The translations under genes were made by a program, and so were the position numbers. A stretch of DNA of 64,000 nucleotides from Apiospora phragmitis (lineage: Eukaryota; Ascomycota; Sordariomycetes; Amphisphaeriales; Apiosporaceae): positions 2,046,001-2,110,000 of the forward strand of contig JAQQWL010000013.1 of the NCBI GenBank assembly GCA_038363925.1. The letters are read 5' to 3'. Within the stretch, counting starts at the first letter, position 1; each line of letters starts with the position of its first letter. Under the pieces are notes generated by a model. It worked only from the letters and a program-made list of their open reading frames with translations, did not search any database and was not told the DNA's origin. Of the stretch, positions 33,901-45,368 are shown in pieces.

Positions 33901-34483
33901 TTCTACGCCTACATAGCATGGAGCTACCATCCGAAGCCAAGAATCGCTCGGGTGACAGACCTGCGCTGCAGACAGGGACCGCGAAGTAGTTTGCATAGTC
34001 AAGATGGCTATCTGGACGGTCAGAAATCCTTTACTTAGAGGTTGCACAGCGTCGCTTTCATTGGCGTTGGGCTCCGAAGTTGAATCTTCAGTAAAATTGG
34101 AGAATTAGTAAGGCAAGAGGGCATGGAGTTACAAGCGGAAGTACCATTGATGCAACTGGTAAGGAGGAAAGTATGTGTGTGTGGGAAGCGTGATAGTCGA
34201 GCATTCCAGTTTTCTGAGTTGGGTTTTGCGGCGATATCGGCCAATAGCCGCCTGCATATTGAAAAAGAAAGAATTCAGGGGCGTATTACCAAGCGACACA
34301 ACGCACGACCAAAAAAAAAAAAAGCATTACCAATCAATTTGAAAAATCAAAATGGTTTATAGTGAGAGAGACATCGAACGTCATTTTGTAAACATTACAA
34401 GAGTACATAGCGGAAAATTTGGGCATCGCTTTTTTATGATATATTCTATAGAACTATTGTCACGACCGACAAAAGTGTTAGGT
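30975..34483. other. Gene-poor stretch of 3.5 kb
   Basis: No complete gene supported. One minus-strand frame of 152 aa (31684..32142) ends A-T-W-Y-E-G-T-A-V-P-K-D-H-D-D, faintly like the tail of 2EXR copy 3 (S-W-Y-E-E-H-V-V-T-E), so a 2EXR relic is possible but weak. G-rich runs lie near 33655-33680, and the 3' flank of the propeller gene with an A13 run lies near 34311. Confidence 0.35.
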
Positions 34484-35674
34484 CTACTGCAAGTTCAGGT
34501 ATTCCCGAGTATCCACCGCCACGAGCTTGGCCGGCTCCGTCTTGGTGCCGTTGACGGGCACGACGCTCGCGCCGCCGGTCGTGATGTACAGCGTGCGGCG
34601 GTTGCCGGCGCCCTTGCCGAAGCGGGCCGAGGTGTCGCCGGCGAGGGTCATCTCCGTCTTGGAGCCGAGCACGATCTCGTAGGCGTCGGTCCCTTGCTTG
34701 GGGCGCATGGCGACGAGCGTGTTGTCGGCGTTGGTGACGCCCCCAGATGGTGCCGTCCTCGTCGATGTCGAACTCGTCGAGGAAGGCCGTGTCCTTGAGC
34801 GTGACCAGGGTCTCGACCTTGGCGCCCTGGCGCATGACGCCGGTCGCCATGTCGATGGCGACGCGGTTAATGCTCGTGTGGTCCGAGTTGGCCCAGTAGA
34901 GGAAGTGGCCGACGATCTTGATGCCGTTGACGCCGAAAGGCAGCGCGGCGCCCTCGATGGGGTCCATCTCGGGGACCTTAACCGCGACCTCGTAGGCGCC
35001 GGTGTTGGTGTTGACCTTATAGACCGCGCCGTTGAAGCTGTCCGAGATCAGGACCGTCTTGCGGTCAGCGGGCTGCACGTTCCGGCAGCCCGACGAGTGC
35101 AGCTTCACCATTCCGTTCAGGAAGCCGCCCTCGGGCAGGTCGGTGACCTTGCGGACCTTGGGGTTGGCGACGTCCTGGAGCGAGACCTCCCAGACGGCGC
35201 TGCCATTGGCCACGACGGCGGCCATGCCGCTGAACTTGCTCGCGACCACGGCGAAGGTGTCGGGGGCGATTTCGGCGATGCCGAGTAAGCCCTGGTAGTC
35301 GTCGAAGGTGTGGAGGAGGGTGGGCTCGGTTCCTTCGGGGCTGGCGGCCGGGTTCTTCAGGAGGTAGAGGGCGGCCCGGGGCCACATCATGGTCATCAGG
35401 ATGTCGCCGTTGTCGCGCACGAACAGGTTCTCGACCCAGGTGTGGTCTTGGGGAACTGGTAGACCGTGCGCTGGGGCAGTGGCAGTTGGACTTTGGGCGC
35501 CTTGAGATTGGCATTGATCGGTGCAGGGGGCAAAGGCGCAGGCGCAGGAGCAGGAGCAGCGGCTTTGACCTTGGAACCCGAACCCAGGTCGATCTCTGGA
35601 GTGCCCAGACTCAGAGGACTGGCCGAGACCGCGCCCATGGCGCAAGCCATGACAATGGTATTAATGACCTGCAT
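34484..35674 (-). CDS. Secreted SMP-30/gluconolactonase-like beta-propeller protein
   Basis: Predicted 396 aa, single exon. It begins with signal peptide M-Q-V-I-N-T-I-V-M-A-C-A-M-G-A-V-S-A-S, then an Ala/Pro linker of about 40 aa. The propeller blocks are W-V-E-N-L-F-V-R-D-N-G-D-I-L, G-I-A-E-I-A-P-D-T-F-A-V-V, V-L-I-S-D-S-F-N-G-A-V-Y-K-V, N-G-I-K-I-V-G-H-F-L-Y-W-A-N-S and F-D-I-D-E-D-G-T-I-W-G-V-T-N-A-D-N. These fit fungal extracellular SMP-30-like proteins, whose substrate is usually unknown (lactonases or strictosidine synthase-like). Two frame breaks occur: GGGG 35450-35453 (one base missing) and CCCCC 34740-34744 (one extra). They cancel in length and both lie in runs. Neighbouring genes give no pathway hint. 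Confidence 0.83.
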
Positions 35675-37369
35675 CTTGCTTGTTGCTCTTCTGTCTCACA
35701 GAAGGAAAATTCAATTAACGAGAGTGGGTTTGTTGATAACGACTGACGGTTGGAGGAGCAGGCAAACAGCAGCAAGAGCAGATAGACAGACACCGGCTTA
35801 GCCTTCAAAGAGCATTTTCGAATTCGAGTTTGGCTTCCGTCGACAATATATATCAGAAAATGTGTAAATCCGAAGGTACATGTTTGTCGATTTCCAACGC
35901 CCCGGGTTTGTTTTCCCTTCCTCCCCTATTTTTCCTTTTGGCGCCCCGAAATGAGCACACGTGGGAAGCCAGGACAGAAGCCAGGACAGGAGCCAGGACA
36001 GAAGCCAGGACAGAAGCCAGGAAACGGTGCTAACTCACGTTGGACGACCCAGAATCAGCTCATGAGTGGCATATTTCCCGCAAACCCTCACTCACACCAC
36101 TCACTACGTTAGGTCTGTGGGTAAATTAAAGATCCTTGAGGCTTGCGGCCCGCACGCGAATCACCTCGAGATCTTCTCCGGGACCGACTAGCGGCTCCAG
36201 CGTTAGGAACAATTCTGGAACAATGACCCGAAGATTCCTCTTTGGGACGTGGTGCCGGCACTAGGTAGTAGTGGTTACTTGATTAGTTCAGGACCTCCGG
36301 CCCACATGCTGGGGCCGGAGAAGGCGGCGCCAGATTAGTACGTAGTAGCTGGTCCCTAGAATCGACGTTAATTCGCTCGGCATCGTTCGGGACGGCTTTT
36401 CTTCTAGAACAAATCGTGAGGCTTACTGTACGAAAAGCGTGACATCCGGTCCCCTAGCACCTAGTTGGCTGTTTCTGGTCTGAGGTGATTCGTCGTTGGT
36501 GGATCGTCTGGCGCCCCGGTGTCAGCACCTGCCACCTGCACAGTTTCAAGCAAACGGTCATTGGGCGACTTGTTTCAACTCGGACCGGGATTTCGAGAGA
36601 GCGCAAATGAAGGCTTTTTGCAAACGTGGTCGAGCTGGTATTGCCAATGGCAGAACCAATGGCATGGTGAAATGAGAATGCAGATCTCCTGCAAGCCGTT
36701 CCTGCACAACCGAAGGATTGGTCCAACCTGGTGTTCATACCGATGACGCCAAACATCTCCCTCCATAAGCCGTTTCTCTTACGGACGACCAGGACGTAGT
36801 GGCACCGGATATTAAGGGCCGTACGTAGAGCGAGACCACTCGGTGGTCTTTCCCGGATCGTCTCGTTTTCAACGTCGGTCAGATGGAGATGGCGATTGAT
36901 CACCATGTCGTCAAGATATACGCCGAAGTCGTTCCTGTCTCATTTGGGAACCGGGTTTCCTATGCGGAGCGGGGCAGGATGCTGCATAAGGTGGCCCTGA
37001 AAAGAAGCTCCTTTGGTAGCCCATGGTTCCTGCTGTTCGGGCGCCTGGACGCCTGGTATGCACCGGGCGCAGGTTTAACCTGGATTTTCTATTCTCCATG
37101 TTATTGGTTGGGTCGTGGGAGGGAGGAATTGATCGAAAGTGGGAATTCGAATTTGGCGGCAGAGTCCCGCGGGCTCCATACCACCTTAGGTTTGTGGTGG
37201 TAGCCAACCACTGAACACGCCCTTCCCTTCCCAACCGGCCCAACTCCATGACGGAAGCTCCGCGCGCCTTTTCTTGCGCGTTCTGTCCAGGCCGTGAGTC
37301 CAAAGTAGCCCGCGCTTGAAGTGAAATGCGTGCTCATCTGGCCCCTGCAAGCACCACGTCACATAACGT
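35675..37369. other. Intergenic with tandem repeat; no supported gene
   Basis: Promoter of the propeller gene, then a tandem repeat at 35966-36022. A minus-strand frame of 150 aa (36454..36906) has no motif I recognise. It could be a remnant of the downstream end of the HET-like locus, but nothing in it shows this. Confidence 0.4.
35966..36022. repeat. 11-bp direct tandem repeat (AGCCAGGACAG)
   Basis: About five head-to-tail copies of AAGCCAGGACAG or GAGCCAGGACAG. It is short and recently expanded, judging by near identity. Confidence 0.85.
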
Positions 37370-39010
37370 TCTGGTGCGGCATAAACGGCAAATCGTGCAG
37401 GTGGCAGGTGGCGTGAGCTTCGTAGATGAACCTATCTAACACGCTGTGCAATGCTTGCGGGGAGTCCAAGGCATACGATGACTTGCGCAGGGAAAACTCG
37501 GTCACGAGGTGGTCAGATGCGTAGAGAGCGAATACCTTGCCGGATGAGAGAATATCGCCCGTCATTCCACTCTACCGGGGGTTTTTCGGAAACTCGCATG
37601 CTGTATGCCAGCATCCTGCAGATGTCTGCAGTCCTTGGTGCTACCAAAGAAGCGTGGAGGAGAGCAGGCACGGATTTCTCGTTGCTGTTATGCCCTGAAT
37701 TTGTCGCGGCGTTCATAGAACCCTGCTGGTCCGAGAAGATGGGTCACCTCCAACCACGGGTCTGATAGGTGGACTCCTTTAGAGACGTTACAGTATTGAT
37801 TACAAATTGATGATTACCAATGCTGATCGGTGATTGGGGGTCGCGCGACCGTCTGCCAGCGCCTGGAAGGCCATAGCCAGCATTCGTCCTCGCTGCTGCT
37901 ATAACCGTCAATTCCGTGTTCTTACACACGACGTCCGATCTGTTCGTGCCTGATGGAGGAAGGTGGAAAGATGCAATAGCAACCAACTCATTGATATAGG
38001 TATCCGGGTTGCAAAGTAACGGCAATGGCATCTTCTATAACATCAGCACAACGCGAGGAGAGCTGCAAAGGCAATGTGTCGATTTGAGGTCCTGAAGCCA
38101 GATTAGTATTGCCCCAGACGTAACTCATGGCACCATATCGCTGCAGCCGTTTGGCGGGTACTCTGAAGACAACACGTTCTAGGCAACCCAGAAGGTAGAA
38201 CATAATCCTTTGGAACCGATCCTCCTCCTTGATCAAACTCTCCAGTTGACAGCTCTTATGACACGGTTGCAGCCAGCCACGGAGTCGACTGTAGTCTATA
38301 GCCATGGGATCTATGCAGCGGCCATAGAATGCATCTGGTCCCAAAGACTGAATATTCAGCCAATAGTCAGGACGGAAGTGAGAGGGCATGCAGCCCAGGT
38401 TTCGTGGTACAAGAGAGTCGCCGGTTTTCATGGATTAAACCCATAGAAAGTCAACGGTCTTGGAGTTTCAAATCCATCTGTAGTGGCTTGAATCGTCATC
38501 TTCAAACTCTCCCTCGGATACGCGATGCTTCGGGTACTCGCAAGTCTTGGCTGCTAAAAAGGTTCCAGCCTCGACTGTTGTCAACCATGCTGTAGTTGAC
38601 TAAGGCATGTCAAGAAGCACACAGAAGAAGATATCATCTTTGATGCCAGATCCAGTGCTGCGTTCCAGTGCCAGAGGTATCCTGGATCGCCCGTAGTACA
38701 GTCTGGCCGCCGAAGAGGCATAAATATGATGCCGGCGACTTGAAGAACCAGAGCATGCGTTGGCTTCGAAGTGTTTGGCACATGGCGCATTGTGTCGAAG
38801 GTTCGTTGGGCGCAAAGAGATCCTCCGGTGTTTCGCAATGTTTATGTGCCGATATGATCAAGGACGGATGCGCGAATACACCAGACTCCGTTGCGTCGGC
38901 GTCTCTCAGACCGGATGATATCGAGCACACCTTAGCCAGATGCAATGCCTTGTATTCTTCGCATATCCCATCCAAACCAAGCCGTAGACCTGTCGCATGC
39001 AATTCCTTCG
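37370..39010 (-). pseudogene. HET-domain (heterokaryon incompatibility) gene remnant
   Basis: Collinear minus-strand pieces follow the usual HET-protein order but in different frames. First is an N-terminal segment with I-C-E-E-Y-K-A-L-H-L-A-K-V-C (about 38960). Next is R-Y-G-A-M-S-Y-V-W-G-N-T with C-A-D-V-I-E-D-A-I (about 38010-38150), the core HET motif. Then come L-T-V-I-A-A-A-R-T-N-A-G-Y-G-L-P-G (about 37850-37910) and Y-Q-T-R-G-W (about 37755), then F-S-L-R-K-S-S-Y-A-L-D-S (about 37440-37490). The Y-L-W-V-D-x-x-C-I-D-Q block expected after L-Q-P-G-Y is replaced by L-Y-Q and a stop. Stops and shifts between blocks are too many for homopolymer errors alone, so I call a pseudogene. The family triggers cell death on non-self fusion. 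Confidence 0.68.
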
Positions 39011-40636
39011 AAAAAATGGAACCTGAACCCCGTGTCTTCCATCAATAATGGCAGGGGTCTCCGGACCGGAGCTCGGCTTGTTTCCCGAAATCCAATGCCT
39101 GGCCGTGCTTCTCCATCTGTTTGGTCTTTTTGTCATGACGAAGATCTGTTGCTGACATGTCTATGGTCGAGTACTTTCAAAAGACAACAGTGCGGTTCCT
39201 GCAATTGAGGCGTGTTACATGGCCGGGTTTGAAATAGATGGGCGACGCTGCGTTTGGAGTCGATTCCCACGGTCGGTCGGGTCTTACACCATCCGGACAT
39301 GGCCAGGCCTTGGCTCGGCAGGCGTCTCTAGTTCTGCCAAAGAAGAAAACTATGGCGAGGAGCCTTAGGTTTTGAAGAAAAGAAGAAAGACGAAGTCATT
39401 GGGGCAGCTCTCGTCTACATACCAAATGAGTAATAGTGAGAGAGTGGATTTTTTTTCTACTGATCAATAGTTCTGTCTCAGGCTGTCTGAGCGCAGAAGC
39501 TAAACTGGGGATCTGCCTCTCCATTTGCACCTGCAACATCTTTGTCGCTCTTTCCCCCAATTTGGCGCCCAATTACCTAATCTTACCAGCCGCGCCTTCC
39601 CAATTTGTTCTTTCTATCATCAGGCATTCTGGCAGGTACACATCAAGGGGATTTGTAGGATTGGCGATCAAAACTTGAAACTCGATATCTGTCTCTTGGC
39701 GGGGTGTGTGTTAGATTTCTGGCCGCGCTCCACCGACTCACTCGCTTCGGTAATCCCCGGACAACCGCTGTCCTGAAAATTACATCCCCGGGGGGCGGCA
39801 GACGGCCGTGATCGGGTGCGCATGCTATGAGAAGGGGCAACTGAGACAAGATACGTTTGGTTAGATTGGTCGCGCACCTCATAAGTATATAGCACTATTC
39901 TTCAATTCGCCGCCACGCACCCTTGGAACTTCAACTGCCACCAACACAACAAACGCTGTGGGACAGGACCGATGTAGAAGCATGACATGTACCTAGCCAT
40001 TCGAGCATTTGCTCCGAAACCAAAACTTCATTGGTAAACAGCAGCAGCAGTGGACATATCCGAAAGCACCAGCAAGCAAATTATCGGGATTGATTTTGCT
40101 CGTCTTCCCCAAAACCTTGGAACCGGGGGGGTAGGGGGATGGTGGGAGGAGATGGATGGCGTGCTAAGCTACCCCGATAGCAACATCAACCCTCCTTTAC
40201 CAACGCGGACCTCTCCAAAACAGGCATATCAATGCCGATGCCAACGGCGATAAGGATCCTATAGGCTGCCAGGACTATGTGAAGTCGCAATGGCCGCGCC
40301 GCGGTAGATCGTGGCATCGTCATGATCGATTGTCTAGATACCGGGAATTACTCGGGGCAAAGACATGGCAATAGGGCGTGTCGCATCGCAGATCGGGCCT
40401 CGTCAGGGTAGAGTATGTGATAGTGCTCCTAGATTGCGTGATGCGCACCATACCTGCACCAAGCAAGCAGGTATACTCCAAGCGGGGGTTGGATGTTGCA
40501 TTCGATCGCATATACACACATATAAATATATATGTATTCATAAAGTCGTTCCGTTCTCCTTGAGGTACTGCCATAACCTAGATCCCAATCAAATCAAGAT
40601 TGAGTATTCCCAGACCTCGACCAAGACCTCACCATC
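39011..40636. other. Intergenic, dioxygenase promoter
   Basis: 1.6 kb with short frames only. Bases 40500-40545 are a (CA/TA)-rich stretch upstream of the dioxygenase start. No recognisable element otherwise. Confidence 0.45.
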
Positions 40637-41905
40637 ATGGCACCATCCGTGACCTCGACCGTGACCGTGGCCGAGCCCGTCTCTGTCCCCAAGAACCTCA
40701 AAACACCCCAGCACTTCGGCGCCTACAAGGAGCTGCAGCCGCCCAAGTACAACAAGGACGCCGAAGAAGGAGGCGCCACCGTAAGTCGTTGCTGTATCCC
40801 CAAGAAAACATGTAATGTAACCCAAACCGCTCATCATAAACAATTGTCCAGTACCCTCACTACCTGCCCACCTGGGACGTCGACACCAAGTACCCGCCCC
40901 TCGAACCCTTCGAGCACTATGAGCACGGCAAGGACGCCGACACCACCTACCCCGACCTGCTCCCCGCTGGCGCCACCGCGACCAAGCTCACGCCGTCAGC
41001 CGGCAGCGAAGTCCGCGGGATCCAGCTCAGCCGCCTAACCGCTGCGGGCAAGGACCAGCTCGCGCGCCTCGTCGCCGAGCGCAAGGTCGTCGCCTTCCGC
41101 GACCAGGACTTCAAGGACCTGCCGATTCAGGACGCGCTCGACTTCGGCGGCTACTTCGGCCGGCACCACATCCACCCGGCATCGGGCGCGCCGAAAGGGT
41201 ACCCCGAGGTCCACCTCGTGCACCGCGGCGAGGGCGACGAGTCCTCTAAGGCCTTCTTCGCGTCGCGCACGAGCTCCGTCGCCTGGCACTCGGACGTCTC
41301 GTACGAGGAGCAGCCGCCCGGGACGACGTTCCTGTACATCTTCGACAAGCCGGAGACGGGCGGCGACACGCTGTTTGCCAACACCGTCGAGGCGTATAAC
41401 AGACTGAGCCCGCTGTTCCAGGAGCGTTTGCATGGTTTGCAGGCGACACACTCGGGCTTTGAACAAGCCGCCGCGTCACATGCGCGGGGTGGCATCGTCC
41501 GCCGGGAGCCGGTCGCAAATGTACACCCCATTGTGAGAACGCACCCAGCGACAGGCGAAAAGTCGATATATGTCAATCCCCAATGTAAGTCGCAAACAAA
41601 GAACGATGCATATCGAAAAGCAGGCTGTTGGAAGCTAATCAATCGGTTGCGCAGTTACGCGAGACATTGTCGGTATGAAGAAGGAGGAGTCGGATGCGAT
41701 CCTGAATTTCCTATACAGTCATCTGGCGTGGGGAGCCGACTTCCACGTGCGCGTCAAGTGGGAAGAGGGAACAGTGGTCGTTTGGGATAACCGAGTCACC
41801 CAACATTCGGCTCTGGTGGACTGGGAGAACAAGCAGCGACGGCACTTGGCGCGCATCACGCCCCAAGCCGAAAGGCCGTACGAGACCCCTTTCCATGGCT
41901 ATTAG
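40637..41905 (+). CDS. TauD/TfdA-family Fe(II)/2-oxoglutarate dioxygenase (sulfonate/taurine type)
   Basis: Exons 40637..40780, 40852..41584 and 41655..41905 give 375 aa with no frame break. It is related to yeast Jlp1 and bacterial TauD, which oxidise sulfonates or similar acids with 2-oxoglutarate and O2 to release sulfite. Iron ligands: the H and D of W-H-S-D-V-S-Y-E-E-Q and the distal His of R-V-T-Q-H-S-A. The 2-oxoglutarate-binding Arg is in R-R-H-L-A-R-I-T-P. The motif P-G-T-T-F-L-Y and G-G-D-T-L-F-A-N-T are typical. The N-terminus has no targeting signal, so it is cytosolic. The start M-A-P-S-V-T-S-T is the first in-frame Met and has a C-rich AC context before ATG. The substrate cannot be read from sequence. 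The stop is 2 bp from the stop of the convergent gene. Confidence 0.9.
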
Positions 41906-41907
41906 GG

Positions 41908-43148
41908 TCACAAGAAGCCTGGGATGAAGTCTTTCGATGAAGATGTACTTTTGATGTTCTCCTTAGGTTGTGTGGTTTTAGCCCGTTTACGGTCGCGCGT
42001 GCTGCGCTTTGTGATTCTGTTTTTAATACCAAAGAGATCGTTGTCAAACTCGTCGTCTGATTCTTCACCTGACTTCCCTACGACAGGTGGAGTCGCTTGC
42101 GAGACTGACGTAGATGATGACGGCGTCTTCGTAACAGCAGCTGGCCGTTTCATGCCTGCAGTCGAGACGGGATCACGTGTTTGCGGTCGATTGCCATCAC
42201 GAATGCTGCTGTGTGTCGTCGGCCTTATGTTGTTGTTCTTCGTACTGGGCGGTCGTCGCGATACGTCCAGATCGTCGCTGTCTTCATCGTCCACACCTAT
42301 AGCTGAAGCCGTCAAACGACGCGTAGGAGATGAAGAAAACAGCGAGGGCCGACGCGACGATTCCGCGACCTCGCTGGAGCTGGCGCCGAACCCAGCCGCC
42401 GCGCGTGTTGCTGTCGAAAAGCCAGCGAACTTGCCCAAACGCGGCGCATGCTTCCGCGGACTCGCCATCAGCGTGTACAGCGACGTCCCCTTGAGCGCGC
42501 TGTTCGGAGCAACGTCGTCGTCGTCGTCCGAGTCGGAGTCGTCCTGGTTGGCTTTGCGAAGAGCGGCGCTTTGCTTCCTACGCAGATCCGCTCGCTCTTG
42601 CTTCTTCTCGGCGAGCCGCGACATGCCGCCCACCACGGGACGCGCGATTTGGCTGATGACGGCTGCGTTCTGGGATTTGGCCGCAGCCTTCAGCCGCAGG
42701 TATTCGGCAGCGTGTAGGTGTGCTGTGAACTGCCGAGCTGCCGCGAGGAGCTCGTCCTCGACCATATGGTAGCGATCATCGTTATCCAAGCCTTCTACCA
42801 TGAAGCTATATATTTGCAGTATATCAGCATCCGATACGCACCATGTGGTAAGTCACATATATGCCTACCTCTCTTGTAGTGGCTCTGGTGGCGGCGAGGT
42901 GGAACCAGAGCGACCTAGGCGCATCATTAGCGACCTATTCCAAGGATAAGCAGTGCAGTGTTTCGTCATACGAGCTCTCGACTGTCTACTCCTCTTGTTG
43001 GAAGAGGCGGCAGAAGGCCCTGGTGAAGCCTTGGCGTCTCGGTCTGGATCGGCCTTTATTGGCGTAGTGTTTGCACGAGGTGCGGCACTGGACGAAGCCG
43101 TCGCAGCAGCAGCGCCAGTGCGCTTCCAGGTAGTAGGACACGCGGCAT
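41908..43148 (-). CDS. Hypothetical nuclear-type Ser/Lys-rich protein (5' exon uncertain)
   Basis: The main exon 41908..42805 encodes about 298 aa: S-F-M-V-E-G-L-D-N-D-D-R-Y-H-M-V-E-D-E-L then helical H-L-H-A-A-E-Y-L-R-L-K-A. A K-K-Q-E-R-A-D-L-R-R-K basic segment, an acidic D-S-D-S-D-D-D-D-D run and a Ser/Arg-rich tail with R-K-R-A-K-T and the ending D-F-I-P-G-F-L follow. A 63-bp intron (42806..42868) precedes it. The upstream exon reads S-T-S-P-P-P-E-P-L-Q-E and extends as an open Ala/Ser-rich frame to about 43148, but no Met in that frame is evident. The start is therefore unresolved and may involve another indel or intron. Composition suggests a nuclear chromatin or kinetochore-type protein; this is inference only. 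Confidence 0.6.
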
Positions 43149-43149
43149 G

Positions 43150-43820
43150 ATTTACGGTTGTAAACCTGGTTGTTTCGTGGGAAAGAAGGTACTAGAGCGA
43201 ATATTCATAATGCAAATGGCGCCAAAAACGATTGAGTTGTAGCAAGAGAATGAATCTCGTCCGAGGCATGGAAATTATTGGTGTTGTACATCGACGTTCT
43301 TTCTTGCTAGGGGTTAGGTACATGCAGGTTAGGACTGGGCGACCTGGGTTTTCGGCGTTTCACTGGAGCAACATGAATTGATGAAGCTCGATACGCGACG
43401 CGTCTCAGTTAAGGACATTTCATGGTACACCCATCAACTTCGCCGCCTTAACAGCACATCGTCTTTAGAGTTTGTCATGTCCTAATAAACCACTATAGTT
43501 TTTGTTAACTCAAATTGGTGTTCGCTTAGTTTTACGGTTCTTGGTCATCTCGGACTGGGGATCCATTCACGACCTAAATCATTCACATGTGGAACGGATC
43601 AAGGTGCATATTGATGTTTACTGAGCACTCAAGTATATATTGATCTTCCTAAGAGCATATCTCATGAACTACGTAACTTTTGGTCCTGCCATCTATGGAG
43701 ACGAAAATGAAGATCTCCCGACATCAATACATCCATCCGCCTGGGTCGGAAGAAGCTGAGCTCACTGAGCGGCCGAAAATGCCCCCCCCATTAATTAGCG
43801 CATCATCCATCGTCCACTAA
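43150..43820. other. Intergenic, nothing recognised
   Basis: About 670 bp between the promoter of the preceding minus-strand gene and the 3' end of aspartate aminotransferase. Short frames only. Confidence 0.5.
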
Positions 43821-45368
43821 CTATTGCGTATCCCGAACCACCTTATCTAGGGCCTTAGCGAAGTAGTCGATATTCCCCGTATTCAGACCCGCCATGCTGA
43901 TGCGGCCGTTCTTGGTCATGTAGACGTGCGCGTCGGACCTGATCTTCATCACCTGCGTCTCCGTCAGGCCCGTGAAGCTGAACATGCCAATCTGGTCCGT
44001 GATGTGGTTCCAGGTGCCAGGCGTGCCGAGCTCCTCCAGCTTCGCCCGCAGCGACTTGCGCATGTCGATGATACGCCCGCTCATCGTCCGCAGGTTCTCC
44101 TCCCACTCGGCGAACAGCTTCGCGTCGTTCATCACGGTGCCCGCGATGCGCGCGCCGTACAGCGGCGGGTTGGAGATCTCGGAGCGCTGCAGGATGGCCA
44201 GCTGCGACGCGATGCGGGTGATGGTCGACTCGGCGTCGGGCGCGGGGCCAGTCACGGCGTGGAAGCACCCGGCTCGCTCGCCGTACAGACCAAAGTTCTT
44301 GGCGAAACTCTGGGCAATCACCAGCTCAAAGCCCTGTTCTACGAAGTGACGGACAGCCAGGTTGTCCTTCATTAGGTCGCCCGTGGCGAAGCCCTGGTAG
44401 GCGCAGTCGAAGAAGGGGAAGTGGTTCTTCGATCGCATGACCTGGGCAATCTCCTTCCACTGCTCAAAGTTCGGGTCGACACCAGTAGGGTTGTGGGCGC
44501 AAGCGTGTAGTAGGATGATGGATCGGTCGGGAGCGCCGAGGATGGCGGACTTCATGCCATCAAAGTCCAGACCCTTGGTCTCCTTGGAGAAGTAGGGATA
44601 GCTGGCGATGGGCACATTTACGTTTCCGAAGATCTGGTTGTGGTTGGCCCATGTGGGATTTGAAATGTACACCTTCTTGTTGCCAGTCCAGTATCGGGCG
44701 AGGAAGAGGGCTCCAGATGTACGGCACCGGTGCCGGAGATGGTTTGCACTGATGTTACTCGCTTCTCCTTGATGGCAGGCGAGTCGGCGCCGCCAAGGAT
44801 CAGCTCGGCCGCCTTGCTGGTGAAAAACGGGAGTCCGGCAATCGGCGCATATTCGTGATTTAACTCGGGGTCGTTGCGAAGGGCTTCGTCTGCCTGTTTG
44901 TGTAATAGTACAATTAGCTATCATGGTCATCGAGAGAAGTGGAGGTGGGGTGGGTTGAGGCCATTCGTCGGAGCGCTCCGATGTCGACAATGACGTAAAT
45001 GAAGAGATCACAGAAAGATAAAACACATACCTTCTTGACTACTGGCAGAACCCAAGGCTTTGCGTTGTTGTCGCGGTAGGCACCAATGCCCTGGGAATTG
45101 TCAGGCAAAATCCCGATACCCCTCGCGCGCACGATCGCGTGATGCCAAAGGTGGTACGACTCACAAGGTCAACTTTGTCGGGACTCTCATCGGCCTTGAA
45201 GGCTCGCATCAGGCCAAAGAGAGGATCTTCGGGTGCCTGAGGTACGACCTCGGCGGTGAAACTGGTTGCTGACGGCGGCGACATCTGTTTGACTATGCTG
45301 TGCACTCGGCGGACTGAATTGGCGTGGTAGGAAGGGTCGAACTTGTTGCTGGGATTGATGGTGGGCAT
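43821..45368 (-). CDS. Aspartate aminotransferase (PLP enzyme, fold type I)
   Basis: Interconverts aspartate + 2-oxoglutarate and oxaloacetate + glutamate. Exons complement(43821..44893, 45031..45090, 45165..45368) join as ..K-V-D-L|G-I-G-A-Y-R-D-N-N. The product is 445 aa. PLP-binding Lys sits in Q-S-F-A-K-N-F-G-L-Y-G-E-R. The cofactor/substrate blocks H-A-C-A-H-N-P-T-G-V-D-P and S-I-I-L-L are present, as is the substrate Arg region near the C-terminus (M-T-K-N-G-R-I-S-M-A-G-L). A leader of about 45 aa lacks a clear mitochondrial presequence, so a cytosolic isoform seems likelier, but this is not certain. The frame breaks near 44713 (GG on the coding strand, one G missing) within G-A-V-H-L-G-A-L-F. 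The restored coding length is 1,338 bp. Confidence 0.93.
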
